DNA of 36,824 nt from Deltaproteobacteria bacterium (GTDB taxonomy: Bacteria > Desulfobacterota > Desulfomonilia > UBA1062), in assembly GCA_023230665.1 (NCBI GenBank), contig JALNWY010000009.1:1-36824 (forward strand), read 5' to 3'. Position numbers and translations under genes: made by a program. This document shows, one piece after another, positions 8,180-16,197 of the stretch. A model generated the notes under the pieces. It worked only from the letters and a program-made list of their open reading frames with translations, had not been told where the DNA came from and searched no databases. How positions within the stretch are numbered: the first letter of the stretch is position 1; each line of letters begins with the position of its first letter.

Positions 8180-8488
8180 ATGGGCAGAGACGTGAACCAT
8201 GATCAGGGTGTAGCCATGTATTATGACGATTTCACCATGTGTCGTGAAACAAAGGGAACAGGCGAATCCCGGGATATTCAGGAGCTCATCCGGCAAAGAG
8301 ACAAGCTCCTGTCGGATAATCCCGACCTCGTGAGCACCCAGGAAGAGATCGACCGGCTGTTGAGCACCACCTTTGATCCTGTACTCAGGCTCGAGATACT
8401 CTTCATGCTCATCTCCGGCAAGATATACGAGATGAGAGACATATTCGAGGAAGTCCTGAGCCTGGCCAGACACGTTGCCGCGGAATAA
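8180..8488 (+). CDS. Small conserved-looking cytosolic protein
   Basis: A 102-residue protein I do not recognise with certainty. It is charged and probably all-helical: residues 30-50 (DIQELIRQRDKLL) and 60-95 (TFDPVLRLEILFML, EMRDIFEEVLSLARH) look like amphipathic helices. No signal peptide, membrane segment or enzyme motif is visible. ATG 8180 has AGGGGG only 3 nt upstream, which is tight. The in-frame ATG at 8216 (MYYDDFTM), giving 90 residues, is a realistic alternative start. A sigma-54-like promoter lies at 8111-8126, suggesting regulated expression. It is followed by 303 bp without a gene and faces the end of the ubiE gene. Confidence 0.65.
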   Translation: MGRDVNHDQGVAMYYDDFTMCRETKGTGESRDIQELIRQRDKLLSDNPDLVSTQEEIDRLLSTTFDPVLRLEILFMLISGKIYEMRDIFEEVLSLARHVAAE

Positions 8489-8791
8489 GACTCAAGGGCT
8501 TTTAAAGATCCTCAAGTGACCCGAAGCCCGGCCGCGGCGCGGAACAGGGGCTCCGGTACATCCGCGCACACCCTCAAGGTGAGCTCGAATTCTTCTGACA
8601 TTAGCCATATCCTCTTACCTGTGCATGAGGCAGCAGTGGGCCGTAAGGGAGCCACGCCTGATGAACAAGGGCAAACCCGCCGGTCGCATGCTCCGATGCC
8701 GTTCAGGATGGGACGGCTCGTTCAGGGGTATGATGGCGAGCATCCCCTCCAGGGCATCGAGCTTTTCCTGCCGGGTTTTCGCCGGGAAGCT
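8489..8791. other. 303-bp convergent gap, no supported gene
   Basis: The gap lies between the 3' ends of the small 8180 gene and ubiE. On the minus strand the ubiE frame stays open for about 58 codons beyond its TGA stop (containing QEKLDALEGML), ending in TAA. The UbiE domain is already complete, and there is no SECIS-like hairpin that I could identify, so I treat the extension as chance. No clear terminator is seen. Confidence 0.4.
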
Positions 8792-9505
8792 TCAGGACCC
8801 GGGAGGGCGTGTGCCCCAGACCGCGGCCATGGTCCCGAACATGAATCGGCGAGAGTCGATACGGGCGAACCCTGCATTCGCCATGATCTCCGCGAGCTCT
8901 TCAGGTGTCTTGAAGGACTCGGTCGACCGGGACAGGTAGCGGTAGGCATCCCATCTGCCGCTGATCAGTCCGCCCAGGAGCGGGATGACGAAGCGGAGAT
9001 AGACCCGTATGACAGGCCCGAGCAGGCGCGATGCAGGAGGGCTGGTATCAAGGCACACCACGCGTCCTCCCGGCTTGACCACCCGGAGCTGTTCCTGAAA
9101 CGCCCGGGATATGTCAGGGACATTACGCATCAGATAGCCCGAGACCACGGCGTCGAAGCGTCTGTCGGCAAAGGGCAGCTCCAGCGCGTCGCCGTTTATC
9201 CAGAAAATGCCGTTCGCCGCATCCGAGAGCCTTGCCTGCCTCATCATGTCAGGGGTGAGGTCGAGGGCCGCCACTACAAGCCCGGGGTTTTGGGCCTTGG
9301 CCTCCAGGGCGATCTTGCCGGTGCCCGTGCCCACGTCGAGAAGCGCGCCTCCTTGGGGAGGCATTGCCGCACGGATCGCATAGCGACGCCATGCCTGGTC
9401 CCTGCCGAAGGTCATGAGGGTGTTGAGCAAATCGTAACAGCGGGAGATGCTGCCGAACATCCGCCTCATCGAGGAGTTCCACCAGGTGATATCGCCGCCG
9501 CTCAT
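8792..9505 (-). CDS. ubiE: UbiE/MenG-type quinone C-methyltransferase
   Basis: The 237-residue product is a class I SAM-dependent methyltransferase of the UbiE/COQ5 family, which methylates demethylmenaquinone (or the ubiquinone precursor) in respiratory quinone synthesis. SAM-binding motif I is LLDVGTGTGKI near residue 55; GDALELPFADRRFD near 110 and GYLMRNVPD near 125 are family signatures. In an anaerobe the menaquinone substrate is more likely, an inference. GGAGAA lies just before ATG 9505. Its start overlaps the stop of a possible 40-residue upstream ORF by ATGA. No other men or ubi gene is nearby. Length is slightly short but the fold appears complete. Confidence 0.85.
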   Translation of the reverse strand: MSGGDITWWNSSMRRMFGSISRCYDLLNTLMTFGRDQAWRRYAIRAAMPPQGGALLDVGTGTGKIALEAKAQNPGLVVAALDLTPDMMRQARLSDAANGIFWINGDALELPFADRRFDAVVSGYLMRNVPDISRAFQEQLRVVKPGGRVVCLDTSPPASRLLGPVIRVYLRFVIPLLGGLISGRWDAYRYLSRSTESFKTPEELAEIMANAGFARIDSRRFMFGTMAAVWGTRPPGS

Positions 9506-9624
9506 CTTTTCTCCGGGCGAAAAAACGCGGCGGCGCGCCTGAAGGGCGCTTTGTCCATGAAGATATGCGAGGCGCGGATGAGGGGTCTGGTGTGTATCAC
9601 TTCGTACCTGTTCTCCTGTGACAT
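9502..9624 (-). CDS. Possible 40-residue basic peptide, coupled to ubiE
   Basis: An ORF of 40 codons plus stop starts at ATG 9624. Its TGA shares ATGA with the ubiE start codon, a typical arrangement for translational coupling. The peptide is basic and amphipathic (RASHIFMDKAPFRRAAAFF), and most third codon positions are G or C, like the neighbouring genes. An in-frame TAG lies just upstream, so the ORF cannot be extended. Weak points are the lack of a clear Shine-Dalgarno sequence (TTTCTTTC precedes it) and the lack of a recognised family. It could instead be a leader that controls ubiE translation. Confidence 0.35.
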   Translation of the reverse strand: MSQENRYEVIHTRPLIRASHIFMDKAPFRRAAAFFRPEKR

Positions 9625-9651
9625 GAAAGAAAAGGGCTATTTTTAGGGGAT

Positions 9652-9681
9652 TTCATAACAAAAAGCCTTTACCCGTGTAAA
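9652..9681 (-). promoter_or_regulatory. Candidate sigma-70 promoter for the ubiE transcript
   Basis: Read leftward, TTTACA (9681-9676) and TATGAA (9657-9652) are separated by 18 bp. The -35 overlaps a perfect 6-bp inverted repeat, CTTTAC at 9667-9672 and GTAAAG at 9677-9682, which could bind a regulator in this divergent region between ubiE and the amidohydrolase gene. The other ~300 bp of the gap hold only the short peptide ORF and nothing else I can support. Confidence 0.38.
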
Positions 9682-9805
9682 GAGAAGAGATATCCTCACC
9701 TCAATAAAGGGCCTTGCCGGCCTCGTTCTTCAAGGCACCGCTCTTATTGAAATACCATGGAGAGGCTCAGCGTGTATTCTGTCATCTTTTTTTAAGGAGG
9801 ATGAG

Positions 9806-10816
9806 ATGGTTATCGACTGTCATTATCACCTGCAGTCTTCCTTCGCGTCCACTTCAAAGGACGGGAAGGAGCGGGGCCGTACCTGGCCGCAACCGGCTTC
9901 AACCGGGTCCGGGGCTTGCTCGGGCGGCCATATCATTGAACAGCAGGCCCTGGGCACAGATGCCCTGTTGCGGGAAATGGACCGTTCGGGGGTGAACAGG
10001 ACCGCGCTCATGGGGTCTCTCATAGAGCTTTTCCCCGAGCCGCCCAGGCCGCTTCTGAGGATCCTCCATGCCATCCTGGAAAGCCGGCGGCTGAGAAGGC
10101 TGGGGCAGCTCCTGGTAGCGAACTTCACGCCCCAAGGAGGGATCAAGATCCTGGGCAGACCGTTTCAGATCGTCACCGACCCGGATAACGGGGCAGTCTT
10201 CGATGTCGTGCGCCGGCACCCCGACCGCTTTCTCGGCTGGGTGTTCGTCAATCCGCGCGGCCGCCTGGACCCGCTGGACGAGCTCGGGAAGTACCGGGAC
10301 GAGCCCGGCTTCATCGGGGTCAAGGCCCATCCGTTCTGGCATCGCTTCGCCCCGGTCGAGCTCCTGCCCGTGGCCAGGGAGCTCGCCGAGCTGGACAAGC
10401 CCCTGCTCATCCACTGCGGATTCGGGCAAGAGGGGGATTACGAGGTACTCCTTGCCCGGGTGCCCGAGCTCAAGCTCGTGCTCGCACATACGGGTTTTCC
10501 CGGATATTCCGACACCTGGAAGACGGTTCTCTCCCTGGCGAATGTCTATCTCGATCTGTCCCAGACCTCGTACGTGAGCGAGAAGGCCACCCAAGAGTCG
10601 GTCGCGCGCCTCGGCCCCGATCGACTGCTCTTTGGGACCGACGGGCCGTACGGCTTCCATGACAAGGAGGGAAGGTACGACTACGGATTCATCAAGCGCA
10701 GGATCGAGCGGCTCTTCCCGGACAAGGGCGCTCGCAGGAGGCTCCTGGGAGAGAACTTCGCCGAGCTTGTGGGGCTTAAACCGGAACTGGGGAGGCGCTC
10801 TTCCGAAACCGCGTAG
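9806..10816 (+). CDS. Amidohydrolase family (COG2159-like) TIM-barrel protein
   Basis: The 336-residue product resembles the amidohydrolase/decarboxylase branch of metal-dependent TIM-barrel enzymes. Candidate metal and catalytic residues are H6 and H8 in DCHYH at the first strand, the histidine in GVKAHPFWHRF, the one in LLIHCGFGQ, the one in LVLAHTGFPG, and the aspartate in LLFGTDGPYG. This family contains hydrolases and aromatic-acid decarboxylases, and the exact substrate is not evident. AAGGAGG lies 5 nt before ATG 9806. The insert from about residue 17 to 35 (low-complexity, Ser/Gly-rich) is unusual. It precedes the fatty acyl-CoA ligase gene by 217 bp on the same strand, but that gene appears to have its own promoter. 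Confidence 0.8.
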   Translation: MVIDCHYHLQSSFASTSKDGKERGRTWPQPASTGSGACSGGHIIEQQALGTDALLREMDRSGVNRTALMGSLIELFPEPPRPLLRILHAILESRRLRRLGQLLVANFTPQGGIKILGRPFQIVTDPDNGAVFDVVRRHPDRFLGWVFVNPRGRLDPLDELGKYRDEPGFIGVKAHPFWHRFAPVELLPVARELAELDKPLLIHCGFGQEGDYEVLLARVPELKLVLAHTGFPGYSDTWKTVLSLANVYLDLSQTSYVSEKATQESVARLGPDRLLFGTDGPYGFHDKEGRYDYGFIKRRIERLFPDKGARRRLLGENFAELVGLKPELGRRSSETA

Positions 10817-10942
10817 GGGTGGCGGTCTTCAGGGCGGATTATATTGCCCGCTGTTTGCGGTTTCAATAGGGCCCAAGGGCTTTGCGGTTGTAGGTCCGTG
10901 CCATTGATCACAAGGAGAGAAAAAGGAAAATCAAGCGGTTGG

Positions 10943-10973
10943 TTGACTTGTGCCCAATGATGATTAATATAAT
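10943..10973 (+). promoter_or_regulatory. Candidate promoter of the acyl-CoA ligase gene
   Basis: TTGACT (10943-10948) is followed by overlapping -10-like boxes in an AT-rich stretch: TAATAT at 10965-10970 (16-bp spacer) and TATAAT at 10968-10973 (19-bp spacer). The ATG lies about 60 bp downstream. The AT-rich block stands out sharply against its GC-rich surroundings. Confidence 0.5.
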
Positions 10974-11033
10974 ATGATAATACAATAAGATGTTACCATA
11001 GCGCGGTGCGTTTTTTACAGATGAGGAGGGGAT

Positions 11034-12731
11034 ATGGGCTTTCAGAGAGTCTGGCACAAGCACTACAACCCCGATGTTCCGCCCGAGCTGGTCTTTGATC
11101 GGATCACGCTCTCAGAGATGCTCTCCCGGAGCGCACAGAGCTTTCCGGACACCACGGCCCTGATTTATATGGGGAAGAACATCGGCTATCGCGAGCTCGA
11201 CGGTCTGGTGAACAGGTTTGCCAGGGCCCTTGAAGCACTGGGGGTGAAAAAGGGCCATACAATCGCTGTGCTGCTTCCCAACATTCCGCAGGCGATTATC
11301 GCAAACTATGCCGCATTTCGGATCGGGGCCGTCGCGGCGCAGAACAATCCCCTCTACACTGAGCGGGAACTCGCCAATCAGCTGGCCGATTCGGATGCCA
11401 AGGTCCTCGTCACTTTGGACATCCTGCTCCCCAGGGCGAGAAAGATCCAGAGCGAGACGAAAGTCGGAACCATCATCACCTGCCATATCAACGACTATCT
11501 GCCCTTCCCTAAAAAGCAGCTCTTCCCGTACGTGAAAAAGGGGATGTACCGCAAGGTCGTCCGGCAGCCCGGAGTATTCCGGTTTATGGACCTTCTGGCA
11601 CAGTATCCCGGCGATTCCATACCCGAGCAGGCCGGGTGGGATGATGTGGGCGCGCTTCTCTATACCGGGGGCACCACGGGTGTGAGCAAGGGGGTGATGC
11701 TCACCCACGCCAACATGTCGTGCAACGTTCAGCAGCTCAGATGGTGGTTTCCCGATCTCAAGGAAGGCTGCGAGAGCATGATGGGGGTGTTCCCCTTTTT
11801 CCACTCAGCAGGGTTCACCGGCATTCAGAATCTCTGTATGGCCACGGCCAGCACCATTGTCCTGGTTCCCCGGCCCGAACCGGGCATCATCATCGAGCTG
11901 CTCAGGAAGTTCAAGCCCTGCTACCTGCCGGGTGTACCCACCATATTCGCGGCCCTGCTCAACGACAGGCGGTTCACCTCCATGGACCTGAAGTTCATCA
12001 AGGGATTTATCGCCGGTGCGGCCCCTCTGGCTGTGGAGACCATGAAAGAGCTCAAGAGGCTCACCGGAGGCGACATCATCAATGTCTACGGGCTCACCGA
12101 GATCACACCCATGGGCACGGCCTCGCCCTGGAAGGGAACCATCAAGCCGGGAACCGTAGGCATACCCCTTCCGAACACAGATCTGAAGATCGTGGATGTG
12201 GACGACCCCGCAAAGGTGTTGAAACAGGGCGAGGCGGGCGAGATCCTGTTCAAAGGGCCCCAGGTCATGAAGGGATACTACAAGAGGCCCGATGAGACCG
12301 CAGCCGTGCTTCGAGACGGCTGGCTTCACACCGGGGATATCGGGTTCCTTGACGAGGACGGATACCTCACCATCGTGGACCGCAAGAAGGACATGATCGT
12401 GGCCAGCGGATTCAACATCTTTCCTCAAGAGGTCGACGAGGTGCTCATGGAGCATCCCGGAATCCTCGAAGCCTGCACCATCGGGGTGCCCGACAGGTAC
12501 CGGGGCGAGGCTCCGAAGTCGTATGTGGTGCTCAAGGATGGAGATCTCCTCTCAACAGAAGAGATCGTAGAATTCTGCAAACAGCGGCTCGCCCCCTATA
12601 AAGTGCCCAGGCAGATCGAGTTCATCGACGAGCTGCCCAAGACCCCGGTGGGAAAGATCCTCAGGCGCGAGGTCAAGGAGCTCGACCGGAAAAAGAGAGG
12701 CGTGGAAGGCCAAGCGGGTCTACACGCATAA
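11034..12731 (+). CDS. fadD: Long-chain fatty acid-CoA ligase (AMP-forming)
   Basis: The 565-residue product is an ANL-superfamily acyl-CoA synthetase that activates a carboxylic acid through an acyl-adenylate. The AMP-binding P-loop YTGGTTGVSKG begins at Y210, the YGLTEITPM motif follows near 350, and GWLHTGDIGFLDEDG and the hinge DRKKDMI lie near 428-455. The C-terminal catalytic lysine is K541 in PVGKILRRE. Length and motifs fit FadD-type long- or medium-chain ligases; chain-length preference cannot be read. GAGGAGGGG sits just before ATG 11034. It is transcribed from its own AT-rich promoter and ends convergent with the msrAB gene, with a short G/C palindromic gap at 12732-12814. A role in fatty acid or aromatic acid oxidation is inferred. 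Confidence 0.88.
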   Translation: MGFQRVWHKHYNPDVPPELVFDRITLSEMLSRSAQSFPDTTALIYMGKNIGYRELDGLVNRFARALEALGVKKGHTIAVLLPNIPQAIIANYAAFRIGAVAAQNNPLYTERELANQLADSDAKVLVTLDILLPRARKIQSETKVGTIITCHINDYLPFPKKQLFPYVKKGMYRKVVRQPGVFRFMDLLAQYPGDSIPEQAGWDDVGALLYTGGTTGVSKGVMLTHANMSCNVQQLRWWFPDLKEGCESMMGVFPFFHSAGFTGIQNLCMATASTIVLVPRPEPGIIIELLRKFKPCYLPGVPTIFAALLNDRRFTSMDLKFIKGFIAGAAPLAVETMKELKRLTGGDIINVYGLTEITPMGTASPWKGTIKPGTVGIPLPNTDLKIVDVDDPAKVLKQGEAGEILFKGPQVMKGYYKRPDETAAVLRDGWLHTGDIGFLDEDGYLTIVDRKKDMIVASGFNIFPQEVDEVLMEHPGILEACTIGVPDRYRGEAPKSYVVLKDGDLLSTEEIVEFCKQRLAPYKVPRQIEFIDELPKTPVGKILRREVKELDRKKRGVEGQAGLHA

Positions 12732-12814
12732 GGAGGCGAGCGCCCGGTAAAGCGCATCTATTCTGGATGGGCTTTCCCGGGAAATGCGCCCGGGGGTTCG
12801 GTGCAAGCCTGGGC

Positions 12815-13882
12815 TCAGAAATATTTTTCGTACGCGCCGTATCCCTCTTTTCTCAGGTCTTCCCGGGGAATGAAGCGCAGGGCCGCCGAGTTCATGCAGT
12901 AGCGCAGCCCTGTGGGGGGAGGGCCGTCGCTGAACACGTGCCCGAGATGCGAGCCGCCTTTTCTGCTCCTGGCCTCGGTCCTGACCATGCCGTGGCTGGC
13001 GTCCTTCCGCTCGACGATGTTCCCAGGCTCCAGGGGCCTGGTGAAGCTGGGCCAGCCGGTTCCCGACTCGAACTTGTCACGGGAGCTGAACAGGACCTCG
13101 CCGGATACCACGTCCACATAGATTCCCTCGCGCTTGTTGTCCCAGTATTCGTTCTGAAACGGCTTTTCGGTCCCCTGCTCCCGGACGACGCGGTACTGGA
13201 GCGGGGTAAGCCTGGCCTTCAACTCGCCTTCGTCGATCCGGCCTTCTTCCGGCTGCTTGTCTCTGTCCAAAACGGGACAGAGACCGGCTGCACAGGGGCT
13301 CCGATATTGATCGCGCCCGGACCGGCTCCGGTAGAACTCGTATCTGGATGCATTTCTTTCATAATAGCCCTGATGATATTCTTCGGCCCGGTAGAACGCA
13401 GCGGCCGGCCGTATCTCGGTGACAATGGGCCGGTGGAACCGGCCCGAGCTCTCCAGCAGGCGTTTTGATTCCTCGGCAATGCGCTTCTGCTCGTCGTTGT
13501 GATAAAAGATCGCGGTCCGGTACTGGGAGCCCTTGTCCACGAACTGTCCGGTGCTGTCCGTGGGGTCGATCTGCTGCCAGAAAATATCGAGGAGCCTTTG
13601 ATAGCTGATCCTGGACGGGTCGTAGATGACCCGGACCGCCTCGAAGTGGCCGGTCTTTCCTGTGGAGACCTCTTCATAGGTGGGGTTTTCCCTGCGCCCG
13701 CCCGTATAGCCCGAGATCGCTCCCTTTACGCCGTCGGTCTTGTCAAAGGCCGCCTCGATGCACCAGAAGCAGCCGCCCGCAAAGGTCGCCTCATCGTATC
13801 GGGGCCCTGATGCGTTCCCCGGCTCGGCGAGGAGGGTGAACGATGATAAGGCCATAAGCCATCGTGTTATCTTCCCGGTCAT
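12815..13882 (-). CDS. msrAB: Exported bifunctional methionine sulfoxide reductase MsrA-MsrB
   Basis: A 355-residue fusion reduces both diastereomers of methionine sulfoxide in oxidised proteins. After an N-terminal signal peptide (hydrophobic WLMALSSFTLLA, residues 8-19), the MsrA domain starts with GGCFWC; C38 is the catalytic cysteine. The MsrB domain occupies the last ~130 residues and ends with RYCMNSAALRF; C329 is catalytic. The MsrB part lacks the CxxC zinc pairs of the zinc-binding subclass (GEVLFSS replaces the usual CxxC segment). The signal peptide indicates periplasmic repair. AAGGAG precedes ATG 13882, which is better than the upstream candidate at 13924. It is divergent from ftsH, so the two stress-related genes share a 264-bp intergenic region. 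Confidence 0.92.
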   Translation of the reverse strand: MTGKITRWLMALSSFTLLAEPGNASGPRYDEATFAGGCFWCIEAAFDKTDGVKGAISGYTGGRRENPTYEEVSTGKTGHFEAVRVIYDPSRISYQRLLDIFWQQIDPTDSTGQFVDKGSQYRTAIFYHNDEQKRIAEESKRLLESSGRFHRPIVTEIRPAAAFYRAEEYHQGYYERNASRYEFYRSRSGRDQYRSPCAAGLCPVLDRDKQPEEGRIDEGELKARLTPLQYRVVREQGTEKPFQNEYWDNKREGIYVDVVSGEVLFSSRDKFESGTGWPSFTRPLEPGNIVERKDASHGMVRTEARSRKGGSHLGHVFSDGPPPTGLRYCMNSAALRFIPREDLRKEGYGAYEKYF

Positions 13883-14058
13883 GACACACTCCTTTTTCTC
13901 ATTATCCTTTTGACGCGGCTCCAAAGGGAGGCGATTCTCCTTCCCTGAACCCTCGGGGTGCGCGTAAGCGCGTAAGGGGGATGAGAGGGTTTCGGCCGGC
14001 GGTTTTCTGACCGGAGGGGCCTCAAGCCATGGGAGGTCCTTGCTGGAATAAATTTAGA

Positions 14059-14083
14059 CTTGAATATCATCTGCCACCCTGAT
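14059..14083 (+). promoter_or_regulatory. Possible heat-shock (sigma-32-like) promoter of ftsH
   Basis: CTTGAA at 14059-14064 and CCCTGAT at 14077-14083 are separated by 12 bp, resembling the sigma-32 pattern CTTGAAA / CCCAT-T. The ftsH GTG lies 64 bp downstream. FtsH genes are often heat-induced, which supports but does not prove this reading; the -10 match is partial. Confidence 0.35.
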
Positions 14084-14146
14084 ACATCTGAGTGGTCAAT
14101 TTTTTCCAACCGTAAAGCGCGGCAACAATCGCTAGGAGGACCATTC

Positions 14147-15949
14147 GTGGAAAAGCGTCATAAATTTTCCCTCTGGTATGTGCTCATCGGGATCTGGGTG
14201 GTGCTCATCGTCCAGGGCTACATATCATCCATGTTCGTTGTGGAGAGCATTCCCTACAGCTCGTTTCTCGGCCTTCTGCAAGAGGGCAAGGTGACAGAGA
14301 TCGCGGTCTCGGAAAACGAGATTCAGGGGAAGATGATAACCCAGGAGGGAAAAGAGCAGAAATTCAAGAGCGTCCGGGTGGACCCGGAGCTGTCCGAGAT
14401 GCTGCAGAACTATCAGGTGACATTCAAGGGCGAGATCGAGGTGAACTATCTCCAGAACGTCCTGTCGTGGGTGCTCCCCATCGTGCTCCTGGTGGCGGTC
14501 TGGTATTTCGTGATACGCCGGATGTCGGGCAACCAGCCGGGTTTCATGTCGATCGGGAAGAACAAGGCCAAGATCTATATGGAAGACGAGCTGAACATTC
14601 GATTCGGCGACGTGGCAGGCGTGGACGAGGCAAAGCAGGAGCTGGTGGAGATCATCGACTTCCTGAAGCACCCGGCCAAGTTCTCAGAGCTCGGAGGCAA
14701 GATCCCCAAAGGCGTTCTGCTGGTAGGGCCTCCGGGCACGGGCAAGACCATGCTGGCCAAGGCCGTGGCAGGCGAGAGCGGAGTGCCGTTCTTCAGCCTG
14801 AGCGGTTCGGACTTTGTGGAGATGTTCGTGGGCCTGGGCGCGGCCCGCGTACGGGACCTCTTTGTCCAGGCCAAGCAAAAGGCCCCGTGTATCATCTTCA
14901 TCGACGAGCTCGATTCTCTGGGCAAGGCCAGGGGCGCAGGCTTCAACGGAGGCCATGACGAGCGCGAGCAGACCCTGAACCAGCTCCTCTCCGAGATGGA
15001 CGGGTTCGACGCAAAGGTGGGGGTGATTCTCATGGCCGCCACCAACCGCCCCGAGATCCTCGATCCCGCACTGCTGCGTCCGGGCAGGTTCGACAGGCAT
15101 GTGGTCGTGGACCGTCCGGACAAGGCCGGAAGGATCAAGATCCTCAAAGTGCACATGAAGAACGTCAAGATAGATGAGAGTGTAAATGTCGAGAAGATCG
15201 CGGGAATGACCCCGGGCATGTCCGGGGCCGACCTCGCCAATCTGGCGAATGAGGCGGCCCTGATGGCGGTCAGGCACGGAAAAAAGGCGGTCGGCATGAC
15301 CGAGTTCGAAGAGGCGGTGGAACGGGTGGTCGCGGGCCTGGAAAAGAAGAACCGCGTCATCAGCACCAAAGAGCGCGAGATCGTGGCCTATCACGAGATG
15401 GGGCACGCCATCGTGGCCCTTGCCCTGCCCGGGACCGATCCGGTGCACAAGATTTCCATCATTCCCCGAGGGGTTGCAGCTCTGGGCTACACCATGCAGG
15501 TGCCCACCCAGGACCGGTTTTTGCTGAGCAGGACCGATCTGCTCAACCGGATCGCATCCCTCCTCGGCGGCAGGGCCGCCGAGGAGATCGTGTTCGGCGA
15601 CATCTCAACCGGGGCCCACAACGATCTCTCGCGGGCCACCGACATCGCCCGGAGCATGGTCAAGGAATATGGTATGAGCGAAAAGCTCGGCCAGATCTGC
15701 CTGTCCTCAGAAAAAGGCGGCCGGTTTCTCGATGCCGGCTTGCCGGGGGATGCCCGCGAGTACAGCGAGGAGACCGCGCGGGCCATCGATGCCGAAATCC
15801 GGAACATCATCCACACCCAGTACGAGGCGGCCCTGGCGATCCTGCGGCAGAGGCGGGACGTGCTGAAGCAAGGCGCTCTGGTTCTGCTGGAAAAGGAGAA
15901 GATCGACCGGGAGGAGATCGAGGAGCTGTTCAACTCGGCAGCCGCCTGA
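14147..15949 (+). CDS. ftsH: ATP-dependent zinc metalloprotease FtsH
   Basis: The 600-residue membrane protease extracts and degrades misfolded membrane and regulatory proteins. It has two N-terminal membrane segments (about residues 8-26 and 105-124) around a periplasmic domain, then an AAA module with Walker A GPPGTGKT at 194-201, Walker B IIFIDELD, and the arginine-finger region ATNRPEILDPALLRPGRFD. The peptidase zinc site is H416-EMG-H420, where the usual HEAGH alanine is methionine, with D493 as third ligand; spacing matches E. coli FtsH. The start is the GTG at 14147, preceded 6 nt upstream by AGGAGGA; the frame is open further upstream without a site. It is divergent from msrAB. The C-terminus is shorter than in E. 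coli FtsH and ends soon after the protease domain. Confidence 0.95.
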   Translation: MEKRHKFSLWYVLIGIWVVLIVQGYISSMFVVESIPYSSFLGLLQEGKVTEIAVSENEIQGKMITQEGKEQKFKSVRVDPELSEMLQNYQVTFKGEIEVNYLQNVLSWVLPIVLLVAVWYFVIRRMSGNQPGFMSIGKNKAKIYMEDELNIRFGDVAGVDEAKQELVEIIDFLKHPAKFSELGGKIPKGVLLVGPPGTGKTMLAKAVAGESGVPFFSLSGSDFVEMFVGLGAARVRDLFVQAKQKAPCIIFIDELDSLGKARGAGFNGGHDEREQTLNQLLSEMDGFDAKVGVILMAATNRPEILDPALLRPGRFDRHVVVDRPDKAGRIKILKVHMKNVKIDESVNVEKIAGMTPGMSGADLANLANEAALMAVRHGKKAVGMTEFEEAVERVVAGLEKKNRVISTKEREIVAYHEMGHAIVALALPGTDPVHKISIIPRGVAALGYTMQVPTQDRFLLSRTDLLNRIASLLGGRAAEEIVFGDISTGAHNDLSRATDIARSMVKEYGMSEKLGQICLSSEKGGRFLDAGLPGDAREYSEETARAIDAEIRNIIHTQYEAALAILRQRRDVLKQGALVLLEKEKIDREEIEELFNSAAA

Positions 15950-16122
15950 TCCTCAGGGCCCTTCCCTCTGCCGGGCTGCTGCTGTTGAATCCTCCCTCTT
16001 CGTTTTGCATGGCGAATCGCCTTGCCTTCTGAGCATCTCAAAAAAAGGGCAGACACCCCTGATGCATCCATGCCGGCTGTTTTGACGGCTCAGCATCCTT
16101 CAAAGGCAACCCTTTTTCGGTA

Positions 16123-16150
16123 TTGATTCCCAGGGAGGACAGGCTATTTT
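16123..16150 (+). promoter_or_regulatory. Weak candidate promoter of the hybrid kinase gene
   Basis: TTGATT (16123-16128) and TATTTT (16145-16150) are separated by 16 bp and lie about 48 bp before ATG 16198. Both boxes match the sigma-70 consensus at four of six positions. The rest of the 248-bp gap after ftsH shows nothing else I can support. Confidence 0.3.
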
Positions 16151-16197
16151 CCATTCTATTGTCTCTTTGTATCCCGTGCAGCTAAAGGATTACTGCA

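Noticed and set aside
8620..8794. Selenocysteine-type read-through of the ubiE TGA stop into about 58 more codons
   Set aside because: The UbiE domain is complete before the TGA, there is no recognised SECIS and the extension has no family resemblance.
8516..9646. 376-codon open frame on the plus strand
   Set aside because: Antisense to ubiE, which has clear SAM-binding motifs; the frame has no family signature.
14575..15369. 264-codon open frame on the minus strand
   Set aside because: Antisense to the central ATPase domain of ftsH, with Ser/Thr/Arg-rich translation and no motif.
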